From assembly GCF_040712315.1 (NCBI RefSeq), contig NC_134019.1, positions 40,267,873 through 40,331,872 on the forward strand: a stretch of DNA of 64,000 bases. Direction: 5' to 3'. The stretch comes from Castanea sativa. Lineage: Eukaryota > Streptophyta > Magnoliopsida > Fagales > Fagaceae. A program made the position numbers and the translations under genes. This document shows positions 11,321 to 24,455 of the stretch, one piece after another (position 1 is the stretch's first letter; the number at the start of each line of letters is the position of its first letter). A model generated the notes under the pieces. That model was given only the letters and a program-made list of their open reading frames with translations, searched no databases and was not told where the DNA came from.

Positions 11321-12170
11321 ATTTATGTAGTATTTCTAGTTATTTTAAAAAATAAGTTCGATTTAATCATCATCAACCATATTTTCAAATAGTGGCATTT
11401 CTAAAAACTCCATACAAAGAAAAGGAGATATTTCACCTAGATGATAGGGAGGAATGAAAGGACGACCTTTAAACTAATGGGGGCCATGACCCCTGATTTA
11501 AAAAAAAAAAATTTATTACTATATATTTTGGAAGTCTAAATTCAAAAAATTTATTAATCTCTCCAATTTTTTTTTTAAAAAAAAAATAGTAATTTCAAAT
11601 TAAATGTTGGTCTAAATAATCTTAAAAAGAAAATGGTTATTTGAGTCAGAAGTGTTTTATATTATAGTTTTCTTGTTTCATGTTGTTTCAGTGCCTTAAG
11701 TTTTGTTTGTATATATGTTTGATAAAAATCAATAGCTATATCATCAATCAAATATTTAAATTTCAAGTTACTGTAGTATTAAATTATGCATAAAATTTAG
11801 TTTATAGATCAAATAGTAAATAACATCTTATTAATATGAAATTTGACATGTGTGTTAAAAACATAAAGAATATATAATTCAATTATTAGATTTTCAAAAT
11901 ACGTTGTCATGTTAAATTTATTAGAGAGAGTTCTAATCTTAGATTATTACCAAGTTTGTACCCAAACTTTATCTTAAATAAATTCTACTCATACAGACCA
12001 AAGTAACTAATGGGTAGTATTTATGTACTAATATTTTTAACCAGTTAAAAAAATAAATACATTATATTTATCGTCACAACATAATGACAAATAATTTTTT
12101 TTAGAAAGTGTCAACTTATAACGTCTATTTCCGATTATAGTTCTTTATCATCAGACTAAGACATATATGC
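11321..12170. other. AT-rich intergenic DNA with another relative of the 345-bp repeat
   Basis: No gene was seen. 11720-11930 (AATAGCTATATCATCAATCA and the following 200 bases) resembles part of the 345-bp unit tandemly repeated inside CACTA-2. Confidence 0.5.
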
Positions 12171-12179
12171 GCTGAAAAA

Positions 12180-12395
12180 CTCATTGACTTCAAGATTGAC
12201 GTCATCTTGTCATGTCATTAAACGTGCAAGTTTAGCCACGTTAGCCTTAGTCCACATCATTGACACATCATCACATGACAACAGTGCCTTTGCAACTTGA
12301 TCCGTGATCCAACCCAGACTGTGTAGATCGTTGACCGTGCTAGTTGTTGACTTTGACGTGATCGTTGACTTTAACTTATTGCATTGACCTTTAAC
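12180..12395. promoter_or_regulatory. Cluster of TTGAC (W-box core) motifs
   Basis: Seven TTGAC pentamers fall within about 210 bases (near 12184, 12196, 12259, 12331, 12345, 12364, 12384), several followed by C or T as in the W-box bound by WRKY factors. Two ACGT-containing TGACG motifs are interleaved. This density is typical of stress-responsive promoters or retrotransposon LTR U3 regions. No coding gene starts nearby, so it may be a relic of an LTR. Function is inference. Confidence 0.4.
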
Positions 12396-12889
12396 CAAAA
12401 GTAAATTTTTTTGAAATGACCTATCTTGCCTAGTTTTTTCACGTAGATTTTGATTTTGGACTCCGTTTCTTCATTTGAAGCTTTGAAATCAGTCAATTAG
12501 CACATTCTTTATCAAGGTTTCTTCAAAGGCATTCTTCAAGGTATCTTCAAGGGATCTTCTCATACTTACCCAACCTCAAGACTTCATAAACTTTCGCTTC
12601 GAGTTTGAAATAAAGTCAAACAAGTAAAATAGTTTCATAAATGTGAATTGGTATTGATGAATGTGTGGTACAATTCTCTGTGATTACAAAAGAGTGATCT
12701 TCTGATTCGATTTCTTTGAAAGATTTGTTGATTGGAATTGTGGTAATGTGATTTTGATTCGAACACCAAATGAACTTCAATTTGGTTGAAGAATGTATCG
12801 AAGGTCTTTGAAACATAATTACAATGAATTTCTAGCTATGAACTTGTTAGAAATCCTTTGTTTTTCACGTTCTTCATGTGTTCATGTTC

Positions 12890-13300
12890 TTCACATGTTC
12901 TTTGTATTTGATGGTTTATGGTGGAAGTTCTTTAGGGTTTGGAGGCTTGAATCCGTTGAGCTTCACCAATTTGTGGTTTGTTGAAGTTTCTAGAAGCTTT
13001 TGAGCTTAATTCCAACAAACTTTGAGATCTAAGAAAATGATTTGGATGATTTCTCTTTGAATGTTCTTTGTATTCGAAGGTTTATAATGGAAGTTCTTTG
13101 GAGCTTTAGAGAATTGAAGCCATTGAGCTTCACCAATTTGTGGTTTCTTGGAGTCTCTAGAGGTTTTTGAGCTTGATTCTAGTGAATTTTGAGATCTAGA
13201 AAGATGATTTGGATGATTTTTCTTCGAATGTTCTTCGTATTCGAAGATGAAGTTCTTGAAGTTCCTGGGGGCTTCAGGGCTTGATTTCAGCAAAGCTTCT
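12890..13300 (+). repeat. Tandem repeat, period about 167 bp, about 2.5 copies
   Basis: The phrase GTTCTTTGTATTCGAAGG and its surroundings recur near 12897, 13063 and 13230, with GAGCTTCACCAATTTGTGG in the first two units. The short minus-strand frame at 13006-13293 is a by-product of the repeat. Confidence 0.75.
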
Positions 13301-13375
13301 ATACTTTTGAATCTTCTTTGATGTTGCTTGTGGCATGGATGCCTTGGAGTCTTCTAAGAGCTCTCCCAAGATGTC

Positions 13376-14179
13376 GGTAGGAGGCAAAATTTTAAGCTAA
13401 TTATAAAATGCCATATCAAGTTTAGTGAAAAATTCTAGATTAATATGTCATCAAATTAGTTATATCAAATGATGACATGTGTTATCCAAATTGATATTAT
13501 ATTGGCATATTGAAATTTGCCAAGTGTCACTTGGCCCACAAGATAAAGATAAATCTCCTATTCAAAGTTTATGGATAATTATTTTTATTAAAAAAATATA
13601 TAAAGATAAATTTTCTATTCAAAATTGATGGATAATTATCTTTATTAAAATAAATAAATTAAATAGAGATAATTATTTATCTTTGTTGATCATTATCTTT
13701 ATCAAAATAGATAAGTAGAGATAATTATCCCTAAGCAAAATTTGGGCCAATAAAAAATGTACTACATATTTTCAAGCATATCAATTTAAAGTGGAGCCTA
13801 TCCTCTGAAACCAATATAAATAGGGGACATCCCCTCTCATTTTCAACACCAAGTTTTCAAGAAGCCCAAACTCTAGAGAAATTCTATCTCAAGAATCTTT
13901 GAAGAACTTGAAGAACATTTGAAGGACTTGAAGAATAAATCTCTAACAAGCTCAAAGCCAGAGATACGTTGTGAAGATCAATTGATCCATCTTCCAGCCA
14001 AATGAAAGAAAATTTCGCGTTTGAGTCAAGACCATAAAGAAGATAGAATCAGAGGAGCATTTTTGTAAAAGAATCAAAACAGTAATTGTACTTACTACTT
14101 GATTAATACAACATTATATTTGTGGAAAACATTTTTCAATTTGTTTGATTTTCTGCAATTGAGAAATTTTGTGTTTACA
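13376..14179 (+). mobile_element. Probable solo LTR, 5-bp TSD ATGTC
   Basis: ATGTC at 13371-13375 and 14180-14184 flanks 804 bases ending TGTTTACA. The 5' end reads GGTAGG, one base away from the expected TG start. A TATA-like ATATAAATAGGGG near 13820 followed by a leader-like, stop-rich stretch fits an LTR promoter and R/U5. Removing the element rejoins CCAAGATGTCTTCCAAG in the flank. No internal domains are present. Confidence 0.65.
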
Positions 14180-14184
14180 ATGTC

Positions 14185-14997
14185 TTCCAAGATGTGTTGG
14201 TGTGTGAGTCCCAAGATGTGTTAGTGTATATTCCAAGATGCTTTGGTGTGTGGAAATGCCTTAGGAAGACTTTTATTTATAAGAGTTTGGGGGTGGATAA
14301 GCAACACGTGACAGAGTCTAATTGATGACATATGTCATAGTCTGATTGGAGGATTTTTATGACTTTTTCTCCAAGACACATGACATCGTTTGATTCTCTA
14401 AAATGTCTTGATTTTCAAGGTGACACATGTCAGCAATTGATTAGATCATTTATGTCATTGCTTACACGCGTTGGGTGTCATTGCTTACATGCACCAAATG
14501 TCATTACTTACACTTGTTGATGTGTGGCATGTGTTATTGCTAAAACGTGCTGATATGTGATTGATATTTTGTATGCTTTTTTTTAATGTTTTTATTTCAT
14601 GATACTTGACAAATTTCTATTAGTTCCTGAATGGTGATGGTAGAAACTAGTTGTAGTACGTGGCGCTTTGTAATTGACTGTACTTTGTAGACTTAATAGT
14701 ATGATGTGTCAGCTTTTAATAGGTCGGGAATTTCCCGGCCCTCTCTACAGTCACTTATATATACTTATATTATGGTTCATTATAACATGGTATAACACAT
14801 CACATTACTAATCTATTTAACAATATAGACCAAACCTTAACTTGGTTACAAATAGACCATCCCAATTGTGTTATAATTAATTGCTAATTCATGTTTCAAA
14901 CTATATAAGCTGTCATGGGTCTCGCAGGTTTATTTTGATTATTTATTGCCTGGTAATGTCAATATATATACATGCTCAAATAACTAGCCAACACACA
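14185..14997. other. Upstream region of amidase gene A
   Basis: The first 400 bases are repetitive (CCAAGATGTGTTGGTGTG variants, ACACATGTCA motifs) and look like the remainder of the element invaded by the solo LTR. TATA-like sequences near 14755-14770 are the only visible promoter candidate for gene A. No coding sequence. Confidence 0.4.
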
Positions 14998-17774
14998 ATG
15001 GCTACCAAAGGCAACTCAAGTCTTATCAATTCTCACTTCTCAATCTCATCCGTTCTATTAATTCTCCTAGCCATATTACCATCAGGGTCTCACATTATCA
15101 CGGGCTATGGTTTCTCAATCAGAGAAGCGACCATTGATGACCTCCAGCTTGCCTTCAAGCAAAACCAACTCACCTCGAGACAACTCGTTGAGTTTTACAT
15201 TGGAGAAATCCGGAAACTCAACCCGGTCCTTCATGGAGTCATAGAGGTGAACCCAGATGCTCTATATGAAGCAGATAAGGCAGACCACGAGCGCAACGCT
15301 AAGGCACCCAGGTCACTATCTGGGTTGCATGGTATTCCAGTATTGGTCAAGGATACTATTGGAACAAAGGATAAGCTGAATACCACGGCTGGCTCGTTTG
15401 CACTGCTTGGCTCAGTTGTGCCTAGGGATGCTGGTGTGGTAACCAAGTTGAGAAATGCTGGGGCTATCATACTGGGGAAGGCTAGCTTGAGCGAGTGGGC
15501 TAATTTTAGGTCACTTGCAGCACCTAGTGGTTTTAGTGCAAGAGGTGCCCAGGGCAAAGTGAGTAAATTTTATGCGCTTGCCAAATTATATATATATATA
15601 ACTTCAAAGAACTTGAAATTTATATTATAAATTTTCATTCCACGTAGACCTTTTTATTAAAAAATGTCGCACTTTTTTAAGAAATTCAATTTTTGGGAAC
15701 TCGAGTTACATATAAAACTTAAGTTTCATGAATTACAAAATAATAGTAAATTACTATATATTTTACAAATAGTGATAGATTACTAAATATTTTTCCTAAA
15801 CATGTTGTTAGGCCATTTTCGCCAATACTTTTATTAAAAAAAAAACCTATACTCTTAATGCGACTTTAATTCAAGCCAATAAACTTAATTGTGACCAAGA
15901 CCCCAATGTTTTGGTATTGTATGCAGAATCCTCGCCCTTATGTATATATTGTTTAGGTATGCCAAAATAGAAGAGAAGAGAAAGGTGAAAAGAGTAACTA
16001 ATGATGTCTCACTTAACGAGAGTCTTATGTGGAAGGTTGTTGAGAGAGAGATAGATAATTCTCCAAATTTGAGCCTTGGTAATATATATACACAGTCTCA
16101 CTCTCATCTCCTCTAACACTCTCTCACCGTTAAATACTATAGCCATAAGGACCCAATTAGTATGCCTTGAATGCACCCTTACAATGCAATAAAAACACTT
16201 GGAACTTGGAAGATTATTGTGTTTTCTTTCCAACTTTTAAGGACCGGTCTATTAATTTTTCTCTCCTTATTTTTATTTTTAATATTCTTTAGAATTAAAC
16301 ACCTTTTTGTTTCTTTTATTGATATTGACCACAATAGAATAAAGGTACTTTAATAGGTGTCCTTAGGACATTTGTTAGTAGACCATTTTAGAAAAGTCTA
16401 AATATTGCTTTGATGGAAAATATAAAAATTTTTATCAAAAAAGTTCGTTGTTTTTTTTCCATGAAAATTTTCTAAAATTTTTTCCTAAATCAATTCCATT
16501 AGAGCATCCATTAACTTTTCCCATAAATGAATTGTAGTGAATTTGAGAATGATTCCACTTGCTTCTACAAAGTGAAGAGCTACTGAATTTCGGCACTTTT
16601 TTTTATTTTTTATTTTTTTAAATATCAAAGTTAGAAAGTTCAAACAAAAGAATACTACTTGTGTGTGTGTTAAAATACTTAGTATTTTCAAAAGAAAAAA
16701 ACAATGAGTTAATTCTATATCGAAAAATGAGTGTAAATTAAAAAGATTTAAAGTCTATTCTGTGTATTCAAAAGTTAGATTATTTTAGAGACACATCACT
16801 GTTAATTTCTTTAAAATCTTCTCACTTCTTTTGTGTATGTCTTGAAAACACAATTATGATTCTAGATGTTAACGGTGCTCGAGTTATGTCTTCACGCCCC
16901 TTTCGTTGTATCTGTTGTTGTCTGGAGATTCGAGATACACGTGAGGTTCCTTACTTTGTTAACAACATTTGTAGTTTCAAGTTGCTTAAACACTGCTCAA
17001 CCTTCTGAACCATTTAAAAAATATATATATAGAATACAAAAACATACGTATCTATTTGACTATTTCATATTATATCATAGTCTAATAACATTGACTATAC
17101 TATACTATATATATCTCTAGAATTTGCTTTCTGTTATGTTCTTCTGAAATGTTCACATGAAGACGTCAAATTCTGTAAGACCCTCTTTGTCTTTAACTCT
17201 CTAACTCTCTGTTTCATAACTATGGCTTTTTTTTTTTTGGTATTTATTTACTGTTCATGAATATTATCCCTAAATTAATAAGAGTAGTTAGATATCTTAC
17301 AACTTTGTTTACAAACTTACACAATTCAATCTCAAGTTGATATAATTATAATATTAGATATATTTTAATCAAAATGATCATACTTACAAGCTTGTTTCCT
17401 AACACATTATTATATTTGAACTAAGCTCATTTTGCAAGCAAGCTTTAAATGGAATTGGCTTGTTTGCGAAATAAATGAATATAAAGTAAATATTTCCTGA
17501 GACAAACCTGAATTATTTATAAAGCATATATATCATTTCAATTACAACTCTAACAGGCAATAGAAATCCCAAACTATAAATGTAATGGTTCTCAAATTCT
17601 CAATTTTAGCATCTAATTTTCAACAGGCATCTATAAAAACTAACCTTAAAAAAAGGGGGAAATTTAGAGTACAAAAATATCGAAGTTAAGATTCTGAAAC
17701 TCAAGTAAACTTAAATATTAGCTGGAATTTGGCCAGAAAAAAATTTGACAAAGTGAGCTAATAGGAAACACTAA

Positions 17775-17807
<33 letters not shown>

Positions 17808-20523
17808 CTTTTATTAAAAAAAACTATATACTTAATGTGACGAAGACCTAATGTTTTGCTATTGCATGCAGAACCCTTACGTTTTATCAGTAACTCCTTG
17901 TGGGTCAAGTAGTGGGCCAGCAATATCAGCTGCGGCAAATCTGGTAGCAGTGGCACTTGGGACCGAGACTGATGGCTCAATCCTATGTCCTGCCAGTTTT
18001 AACTCAGTAGTAAGCATCAAGCCAACCGTTGGGCTCACCAGCCGAGCAGGGGTCATCCCAGTCTCTCCTAGGCAGGACACTATTGGGTATGTGATTTTAC
18101 ACTTTCCATTGTGAGATTATAAGAGCACTTGCATCATTCCATGAAAAATGGCTTAAACAAAAAATTTTGGCCAATTAACTTAAAAATCACTTACATTATC
18201 CATGTAAAGTTATGCATCTATGGTCCATTTTCCATTTTAGCTATAATAGTCATGTAAATTTACATGATTACTATAGTTGTGTATATACATATTTTATTCA
18301 TTCTTTGTGTTTCTCGAAAATGAAAGAAGAGAGTAGATAGTGGATCTGATTTATGAATAATACGGAAGATAGAGAAACAATTAAAAAATCATGAAAAATT
18401 GATATTTTAATAAAATAGATAATAGAAAAGATAAATATAATGTGAGTGTTTTTTAAAATTAAAGTAATTATGTAAAATAAAAAAAAATGATTTTTATATA
18501 CTAAAATAGTAAAAAATATTTGCATAAATTGATGTGAATGCTCTAATGTATTCTTTGTGTCATGAAGCATTGCAACGTATTCACATTCACGGGATAGTCT
18601 TTTCTGTAACGATAGTATACAACTAATATTTCATAACATGTAGTGTCCACATGTCAGTGCTCTTTACCACCTATGAAACATGTAACCAATGTAAAAGGTA
18701 AACAGAAAATATTGAGGGTTACATTTACCCTTACAATTCTAAGCATCCAATTGAGCACAGTGCTCCATCTAAAATTTTCTATTACAAATATCAATCAAAT
18801 AACTCCCCGCCCTTTTTTTTTTTTTTTTTTTTTGAGAATCTATCAATCGAGTAACTTAATTAGATTAATAAAGTAAAATCAATTTGAACTGGTAACGTGT
18901 TTGGTCTTCCTCATCCCTGCGGCACTTGTCGAACTTTGATTGGCTTATCTTTTTGACCTGGATTCGTCACATTTTACATGTCGAGTTTGCTACTCATATC
19001 AACATATTAGGTGATGAAGGTTAAATTGGGCCATATAGGCCATTCTGTTCTTTCCATGGCTCCAAGCTGGGCCATCTGCTCTGTAAAGTCCATCGCATCT
19101 AATTTAAAAAAATTGCATTTGAATACAAGGGATGTGTTATTGTTTTTATTGCAGGCCCAATTTTTTTGAGCCATTAAAAATTTGGCCCAAACAGAACATA
19201 AAAGCTTTTGCACAACATGATATGTCATAACATAATCAAATCTATCTCTAAAAGGTTTACTTTTTTGTTTCCCTAAGACTTTTTGTTGCAATTTTCATTC
19301 ACCATGGTTATTTATGTACAAATAGTCTAAATGGAGTGCCACTGTGACTAATTGAACAGGCCAATCACGAGGACAGTATCAGATGCTGTTCATGTTCTTA
19401 ATACCATTGCAGGTTTTGACTGCAATGATAAAGCAACAAAAAGTGCATCAAAGTACATTCCACGTGGTGGCTATAAACAGTTTCTAAATGCTTACAGGCT
19501 CAAAGGGAAAAGGTTGGGAATAGTTAGGAATCCCTTCTTTACTTCTGGCACTGGATCTCTCCATTCTAAAGCTTTTGAGCATCATTTCCAAACTCTAAGG
19601 TAAAAGAGTTCCATGTACTAATCAAAATAAATAAATAAACAAAATTTATCAAGTAATAAATTGGCTTAACATAATGGCGTTGCTTTAATATGTCACAATT
19701 TTTTATGTTACAAAGGCAAGAAGGTGCAATTTTGATAGACCACTTGGAAATAGCCAACATCGATGTTATCTTGGATGTCACATTAAGTGGGGAAGCAACA
19801 GCTTTGCTGGCTGAGTTCAAACTATCCCTAAATGCATATCTAAAAGATCTGTTGGTTTCTCCAGTGCGGTCCTTGGCAGATGTAATAGCCTTCGACAACA
19901 AGTTCTCAGATCTGGTAAGTAGGAAAATTTTAAAATTACAACAAATTTTATTATACAAAACTTACAAACTTGCGTGATAATGAATATGAATGATTGATGT
20001 CACTTCAACAATATAATAAATAAATATTTCAATTACTTATTTTCTAATGGGTGAAATATGATCACCAAAGGTTCCCTTAATTTCTTTGATCCATGGTTGG
20101 ATACTCAAGCGACATGGGCAAAGCTTGTATTTTTATGCTGAAAATTTGACTTGAATGGACATGCAGGAAAAGATCAAGGAATATGGCCAAGCCATCTTTC
20201 TAGCATCCCAAGCCACGAATGGAATTGGCAATAATGAGAAGGCGGCATTGCTTAACTTGAAAAATCTTTCCAGGGATGGATTTGAGAAACTGATGCATAA
20301 GTATAGGTTAGATGCATTGGTAACACCTGGTCCAGATGCTGCTCCAGTTCTTGCAATTGGGGGATTCCCTGGTATTAATGTCCCTGCAGGATATGATAAT
20401 AACGGTGTGCCCTTTGGCATAACCTTTGGAGGACTAAAGGGCTCAGAGCCAACGTTGATTGAGATTGCATATGGCTTTGAGCAGGCTACTAAGATTAGAA
20501 AGCCACCTTCATTTAAACCTTGA
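14998..20523 (+). CDS. Amidase gene A, intact five-exon amidase-signature hydrolase
   Basis: Exons 14998-15558, 17872-18086, 19360-19599, 19716-19914 and 20167-20523 all have GT-AG borders and join in frame to 523 codons, a normal length for plant amidases of the peptide-amidase/At4g34880 type. The start at 14998 was chosen because a hydrophobic signal-like stretch (VLLILLAILPSG, residues 19-30) follows and further upstream codons lie in leader-like sequence. Catalytic residues are visible: Lys118 in GIPVLVKDTIG, the Ser199 region in CGSSSGPA, and Ser223 in GTETDGSI, matching the Lys/cis-Ser/Ser triad with the family's 24-residue Ser-Ser spacing. The enzyme should hydrolyse a carboxamide, probably in the secretory pathway or cell wall. 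The substrate is unknown. Intron 1 is large (2.3 kb), and an AATAAA lies at 20625. Confidence 0.9.
15830..15945 (+). repeat. Duplicate of the intron 1/exon 2 junction inside intron 1 of gene A
   Basis: A stretch ending TATGCAG then AATCCTCGCCCTTATG at 15926/15927 resembles the true acceptor and exon 2 start at 17871/17872 (GCATGCAG then AACCCTTACG), with shared intron sequence (CTTAATG, AATGTTTTG) upstream. It carries an extra 30 bases or so and runs out of exon similarity after about 18 bases. It could act as a decoy acceptor. Confidence 0.6.
17779..17808. repeat. (AT)n microsatellite in intron 1 of gene A
   Basis: About 14 TA repeats lie some 65 bases upstream of the exon 2 acceptor. Confidence 0.9.
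18123..18543. mobile_element. PIF/Harbinger-type (Tourist-like) MITE in intron 2 of gene A
   Basis: GAGCACTTGCATC at the left end pairs imperfectly with the inverse of GATGTGAATGCTC at the right end, flanked by TAA at 18120-18122 and 18544-18546. A 3-bp TAA/TTA duplication and a GAGCATTCACATC-like end are typical of Tourist-like MITEs. It is 421 bases, AT-rich and non-coding. Confidence 0.6.
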
Positions 20524-20624
20524 TGTTTTAGAACAACCTCTATTTTAAATTGAAGAACGTCTATTAATACCTCTTAATCATGTACTTCTATTAAACTTGT
20601 ATGTCCTGGTGATTTCTATCTATC

Positions 20625-20630
20625 AATAAA
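20625..20630 (+). terminator. Candidate polyadenylation signal of gene A
   Basis: AATAAA about 100 bases after the stop codon. The same signal is conserved at the same distance after gene C (52486). Confidence 0.5.
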
Positions 20631-22503
20631 AATAAAAAAAGCATTAATATATGTTCTTATGGCAGATGATATATCGAGTATAGTATATAAACATGCTCAA
20701 AATTAAAATGAGAAGGACTGTGAGCTAAAAAATTATGGACATAATAACATTAGCTCTTAAATGCTTTCCATCAAATTAACAAGGTGGCTTGATATAGTTT
20801 GAACCCTAAGACGAAAGTATGAAGTGGACATTTTTTAATTTAAATGTCACTCCAATAATATTTATGAAACTTTCTATAATGTATATTTTTATTTAAAATA
20901 TATTATTCTTACTCGTTAAAATATAAATTGCTTCTTCTCAATAAATATACATAATTAATATTTTATATTTATGGGTTCATTTGTTTTCATGTAAAATAAT
21001 TTAGGAAAATTTTCCCCCAAATTTTAGGTGTTTTGCCCACGCCCAACCTAAAATTCTGGTCATATTGAAAATAATTTTAATTAACCATAAAATAACACCC
21101 TTTCATATGCAAATTATTTTACGCATAGCCCACCCCACCCCCCACCCCCATCGAACCCAATCGACCTGTTGTAACTTGCCACAACCCAAAAAAAAAAAAA
21201 TCTGAAAAGTTTATGCTCTTTTTACCATTCAACTCACTTGGGTCTAATTAAGAGCTTTGTAGCATGTTTCAAAAAAAGAAAAAAGAAAAAGAAAAAAAAA
21301 GAGCTTTGTTGCCTAACTAATTGATACCTCCCAGTATTTCCAAGAAAGAAATTTAGGCATCGTTTGGTACACCCACTCAAACATATGTTTTCAGTTTTTA
21401 AACAATATTACACATATTTTTACATATTTTTTCATCCACACATATTTTCAAACACATGTTTTCAGTTGTTAAGTGCTTGTACCAAACACCCCCTTAGGAT
21501 TCAAATTTTCCTACTCTCAACCATATATGAATTTTTTTATTTTTTTTAAAAAATCACTTGGGCGATTGGTTCCACAAAATTATAACCACAAAAGGGATCA
21601 TGTGTAATTTTTAGTGAACTTTTTAGTGCCTCTCAGACTTTTTGGATAATTTTCTTCCTTTGACCTAGGCATGATACTTGTCTATATATGTGCAACGTAT
21701 GCATGAATAAATACATGTAGTAGCACTTTCTTCTTCTTTCTTCATTTGTTTAAAAGCACAGTATCGGAACACTAAAAAAAATTTCGATTTGGACCATTAA
21801 GATCATTTAGCTTTTTGAAATAATTCATTCGTTCGTGCTTGGTAATTATGCCTTTGTTAAGCACTATCTAAGCCTATAATTTTTGCGGCGAATTGATTTA
21901 AACCTGCAACATTATTTAAAAATACAAATCTTTCTTATCAAATTTCAACCAAAAAAAAAAAAAAAACTTCTAGCAGAAGTATATCCAGACTCAAACATGC
22001 TTCAATATTTATTTTTCCTTTCATGAACGCATGCTGATTGTCTAAAATCCTATATATAAAGTTCGAATAAAATTTTATTTTATTTTATTATTTATATGAA
22101 TGAGTTTTTGGTAATCTCGAATCACAATAAATTGGTATCAGAACTTCTATTATCATGATCCAATAATTTGTTAGCACTATCATAGGCACCCAAAAAACCC
22201 CGAAAATTTCAGTACCTAACTTTATAATTTTGCATAATTTTATTACTTTGACCAGACTTCTTCATGCCTAACTTAATATTTTTGCATAATTTTATTACCG
22301 TAATTTTATTACTTTGACCAATACATGATAATTACTTGTCTAACTCATTAAAAGAAGAAAAACACAACTTGTCTAAATTAAAATAGGACCAAAAGGTTAT
22401 GTATATGTCTAACGTAGTAAGTACGCAGCATGCAGTGTGCACATGTAGTTGCACTTCTACACAGGAGTCAAGACTACACTTCTCCGCCGGGTTTTGCTGA
22501 AAC
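20631..22503. repeat. A-to-B intergenic region, left copy of the segmental duplication
   Basis: No gene. Bases from about 19915 through 21838 are nearly identical to 51779-53571 plus 62159-62303 downstream of gene C. Recognisable shared landmarks are CCCACCCCACCCCCCACCCC near 21130 and GTGCAACGTATGCATGAATA at 21690. The latter is the unoccupied target site of CACTA-2. Similarity stops after GTTCGTGC near 21838. Confidence 0.85.
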
Positions 22504-23053
22504 ATGATTGAAACGAAAATGCGGACACCATTAACCTCGCTGTTACTTTTAGTCTTCTCTATCTTCGTCAACGCAATCAACGGCTCACAATTCACAATCA
22601 CGGAAGCCACCATCGACGACGTCCACCGTGCCTTCAACGAAAACCAATTCACTTCAAGGCAACTCGTTGACTTGTACTTGGACCAGATTGCATTGCAGCA
22701 TTGAATCCCCAGCTTCGCATCGTGCTGGAAGTGAATCCAGACGCTCGGAATCAAGCCGAGGAGGATGACCGCGAGTGGGAGAAGGTGGCGAAAGATCAGA
22801 AGTGTCGATCATTGGGAGAGTTGCATGGGATTCTCATACTGTTGAAAGACAGTATAGTGACTAAGGATAACCCGAACATCACGTGTGGGTCGTACGTGCT
22901 GCTGGGATCAGTGGTGGCTAGAGATGCCGGCGTGGTTCAATGGTTAAGAAGTGTCGGGGCGGTGATATTGGGGAAGGGTAGTCTTTCTGAATGGTATGGG
23001 GTTCGGTCGTCGGAGATTTCCGATGGTTGGTGGCTAGAGGTGGACAAGCAGTG

Positions 23054-23640
23054 GTTAGTCTTATATTTGAGTGTATAGATTTTTTACTTTATGAAGTTTA
23101 TTAGTTTTCAGTTTTTATGGTTATTTAATTAAGTGATTTATTAACGTGTATCGTTAGGGTATGCATTAATAAATTATTTTAGAAAAATTTTTTATGAAAA
23201 AATAAAAAAGTAATTAATAATTTTAACAATTTTTTCAATTTTGTATAAAAACTTTCTCAAAATTGATTTTTTTTTTTAGAAAACTCAAAATAAATAGTTA
23301 AAGTGCGTCCTAAAGGCATACATTAACCAGATTCTTTAATTAAACTATATTGTTATGGACACAATTTTTTTTTGACAACAAATTTATAATTGTTTAATTG
23401 ATTGTAATTCTTAATTATGTCTTTAGCTAGTAGTTGTGATCATAACATTATAGTTAATCAATTAAAAGATAGCAACTCCACATCGAGCTAGGCCAAAACA
23501 TGTCTTGAGTTTCAAAACTCAGTCCAACCAGTCAAAACTCAATCCAGAGTTTAAGTAGATAAAATAAATCAATAAATAAGAGTGATACTAGGATATCGCA
23601 AATTTTGCCACACACTTGTTACAAATATTGAAGTGTTATT
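23054..23640. other. Intron 1 of pseudogene B before the Gypsy element
   Basis: Unremarkable AT-rich intronic sequence. Nothing else was seen. Confidence 0.5.
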
Positions 23641-23645
23641 GATCA

Positions 23646-24455
23646 TGTGAGGATAAAAGGCTCAAGGCATGTTTTTAGGCCATGGGCTTGATATGAGGAT
23701 ACTTACCTATCTGAGGATAGATTGATGGTAGTGAGGATGTCAAGCTTAAAAGTCCATGAGTAGATTATTGTGAAATAGGTTTGTAGAAGTAGTTCGAGAA
23801 GGGGTATCCCCTCGGCTAAGTGAAGTGAAGATTAGATGGTATGCCATGTTGACTAGACTGATATTTTGGAAGGTCTTGTAGATGAAGATATGTTTCACAA
23901 GGGAACAGAGAGGAAGAATAAATAGGAAATATCTTGAAAAAAGCTGTTATCATTGCATTGAATGTTTTGTACCTAAGTCTCTGGCCGCATTAATGAGAAA
24001 GTGATATCTGAGCAGTGATCGTGAGCTTTACAACTATTACCTAAAAACCACATAAAGATGCGGATGAGACAAGTATCTAGGGGAGCTGCCTAGAGCTACA
24101 CGTGGAGAGCGAGAATGGGGAGAAAGGGGATGTATAAGAAGGAGAGAGGTCCCGGAGAAGAGGGAGATCAAAAGAAAAAGGAGAGAAAAAAGACTAGACA
24201 TTAAGATCAATAACTGTAATCTATCTTTGAGAAGAGTGAAATATAATACCCAGTATTCTCGGCTTAAGTCCGAGGAAAATTTCTGATATATAAACTATCT
24301 TATGTGTATGGTGTTGCAATCTTGCCCATCATCTTTATTATCTAAAATCACTAGAACCCAGATTTCAAGCCCACTCTCTACAAATTCATTGTATTGGGCT
24401 TTTTGGGCCTACCCCAATTTTGTCTTTGAGTTTGGGTGCAAATCGTGACCTTACA
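23646..24455 (+). repeat. 5' LTR of the Gypsy element
   Basis: 810 bases starting TGTGAGGATAAAAGG and ending GTGACCTTACA, directly followed by ATTGGCGACATCTGTGGGG, the usual post-LTR sequence in this group. Confidence 0.9.

Noticed and set aside
12616..13293. Three short frames on both strands
   Set aside because: They lie in the 167-bp repeat region and have no recognisable domain.
15231..15557. 108-codon minus-strand frame
   Set aside because: Shadow of amidase exon 1 on the opposite strand.
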